A stretch of DNA of 64,000 nt from a virus. The position numbers and the translations under genes were made by a program. This document shows positions 63,660 through 64,000 of the stretch, piece by piece. The notes under the pieces are model-generated. The model did no database searches. It saw nothing but the letters and a program-made list of their open reading frames with translations, and had not been told where the DNA came from. Where the stretch lies: IMG/VR virus record IMGVR_UViG_3300036828_000363, positions 29,236 through 93,235 of that record; one strand, 5' to 3'. The stretch's first letter is position 1; every line of letters starts with the position of its first letter.

Positions 63660-64000
63660 TAACGCTTACATTCAGTTCGAATTCGGAGCAGGTCATCGCG
63701 AGACTTCGCGAGCGTTTAGCTAGAGTACTTGTGCGAGCAGAAGAGACTATGGTTAGTGAGACGGATAGACTCGCTGCATACATAGTCACGGAGAAACTGT
63801 CCGGTCAAGTTCTGATGAGAAGATCAGGTTCACTCGCTCGTTCTGTTAAGAGACTTCCGGTTGTAAATACTGGCAACGTGATTACGGGCGGGGTTGAAGC
63901 GGGTGGTGGATTACCCTATGCCGCGGTTCAAGAATACGGGGGAAAAGGTTGGTATAGCATCTATCCAAAGGATAAAAGAGCACTTGCTTTCTTTCCCACG
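63656..64000 (+). CDS. HK97 gp10-like head-tail joining protein, 5' part
   Basis: TTG 63656 overlaps the connector stop (TTGA). 115 codons are visible to the right edge: LTFSSNSEQVIARLRERLARVLVRAEETMVSETDRLAAYIVTEKLSGQVLMRRSGSLARSVK, then EAGGGLPYAAVQEYGGKGWYSIYPKDKRALAFF. The 'RSGxLxRSI...PYAxxxEYGG' pattern is that of HK97-gp10/minor tail (completion) proteins. The gene is cut by the window. Confidence 0.75.
   Translation, partial: MITLTFSSNSEQVIARLRERLARVLVRAEETMVSETDRLAAYIVTEKLSGQVLMRRSGSLARSVKRLPVVNTGNVITGGVEAGGGLPYAAVQEYGGKGWYSIYPKDKRALAFFPT

Overview
The window is a 64 kb piece of a tailed double-stranded DNA bacteriophage (Caudoviricetes) or a prophage of one. The evidence is a small and a large terminase subunit, a portal, a Mu-F-type minor head protein, a prohead protease, a probable scaffold, an HK97-fold-type major capsid protein, a head-tail connector and collagen-like fibres. 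Genes are tightly packed with many 1-20 nt overlaps (ATGA, TGATG, TAATG, TTGA). No rRNA, tRNA, CRISPR array or insertion sequence was seen. The host cannot be read from the sequence. All three stop codons end genes, so the code is standard. Both ends are cut inside genes.

Layout. 1-7.3 kb (+) is a metabolism and replication block: a NADAR/YbiA-like protein, QueD and QueE of 7-deazaguanine synthesis, a MazG-like protein, small zinc-binding proteins and a DnaB-like helicase. 7.3-10.0 kb (-) is a run of short transcription units, each with its own sigma70-like promoter; several promoters place the start site on the ATG (leaderless). 10.2-15.7 kb (+) holds small phage proteins, an AlpA-like DNA-binding protein and an ARPP-1-like protein. 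15.7-17.5 kb is a 1.8 kb hexanucleotide-periodic tract without long ORFs, interrupted by one 54-codon gene. A YkgJ-like protein (-) follows. 18.3-26.8 kb holds the terminase genes, with an elaborate nested inverted repeat after terS and hairpin-rich spacers on both sides of terL, plus a holin-like membrane protein.

26.8-39.9 kb is the most striking part: portal, an 1817-residue protein, a 968-residue protein and a Mu-F minor head protein. They are strings of unrelated domains (ParB-like, ADP-ribosyltransferase-like, zeta-type kinase, 2H phosphoesterase, NMNAT-like, GNAT-like, HipA/PI-kinase-like, pyrophosphatase-like) separated by about eleven copies of one linker, KYSEDQARDDHGRFASE and variants. 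One 2H phosphoesterase domain appears split: its N-half is in the first giant protein and its C-half in the next, 4 kb away. A peptide from the N-terminus of the major capsid protein sits just before that C-half. 39.9-50.2 kb encodes two paralogous glycosidase-like proteins and two long G-x-x (GYTGYTG) collagen-like fibre proteins that share binding domains. 50.3-64 kb alternates sugar-active enzymes (six glycosyltransferase or methyltransferase genes, one with five domains) with head genes: protease, scaffold, capsid protein, IPT/TIG protein, connector and an HK97-gp10-like protein.

How it may fit together (inference): QueD/QueE could supply a deazaguanine DNA modification, and NADAR could reverse ADP-ribosylation. 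The modular giant proteins, encoded between portal and Mu-F protein, are candidates for virion cargo, possibly cut at the repeated linker by the prohead protease. The glycosyl and methyl transferases may decorate virion or host glycans, and the fibres with glycosidase domains would bind and trim the host surface.
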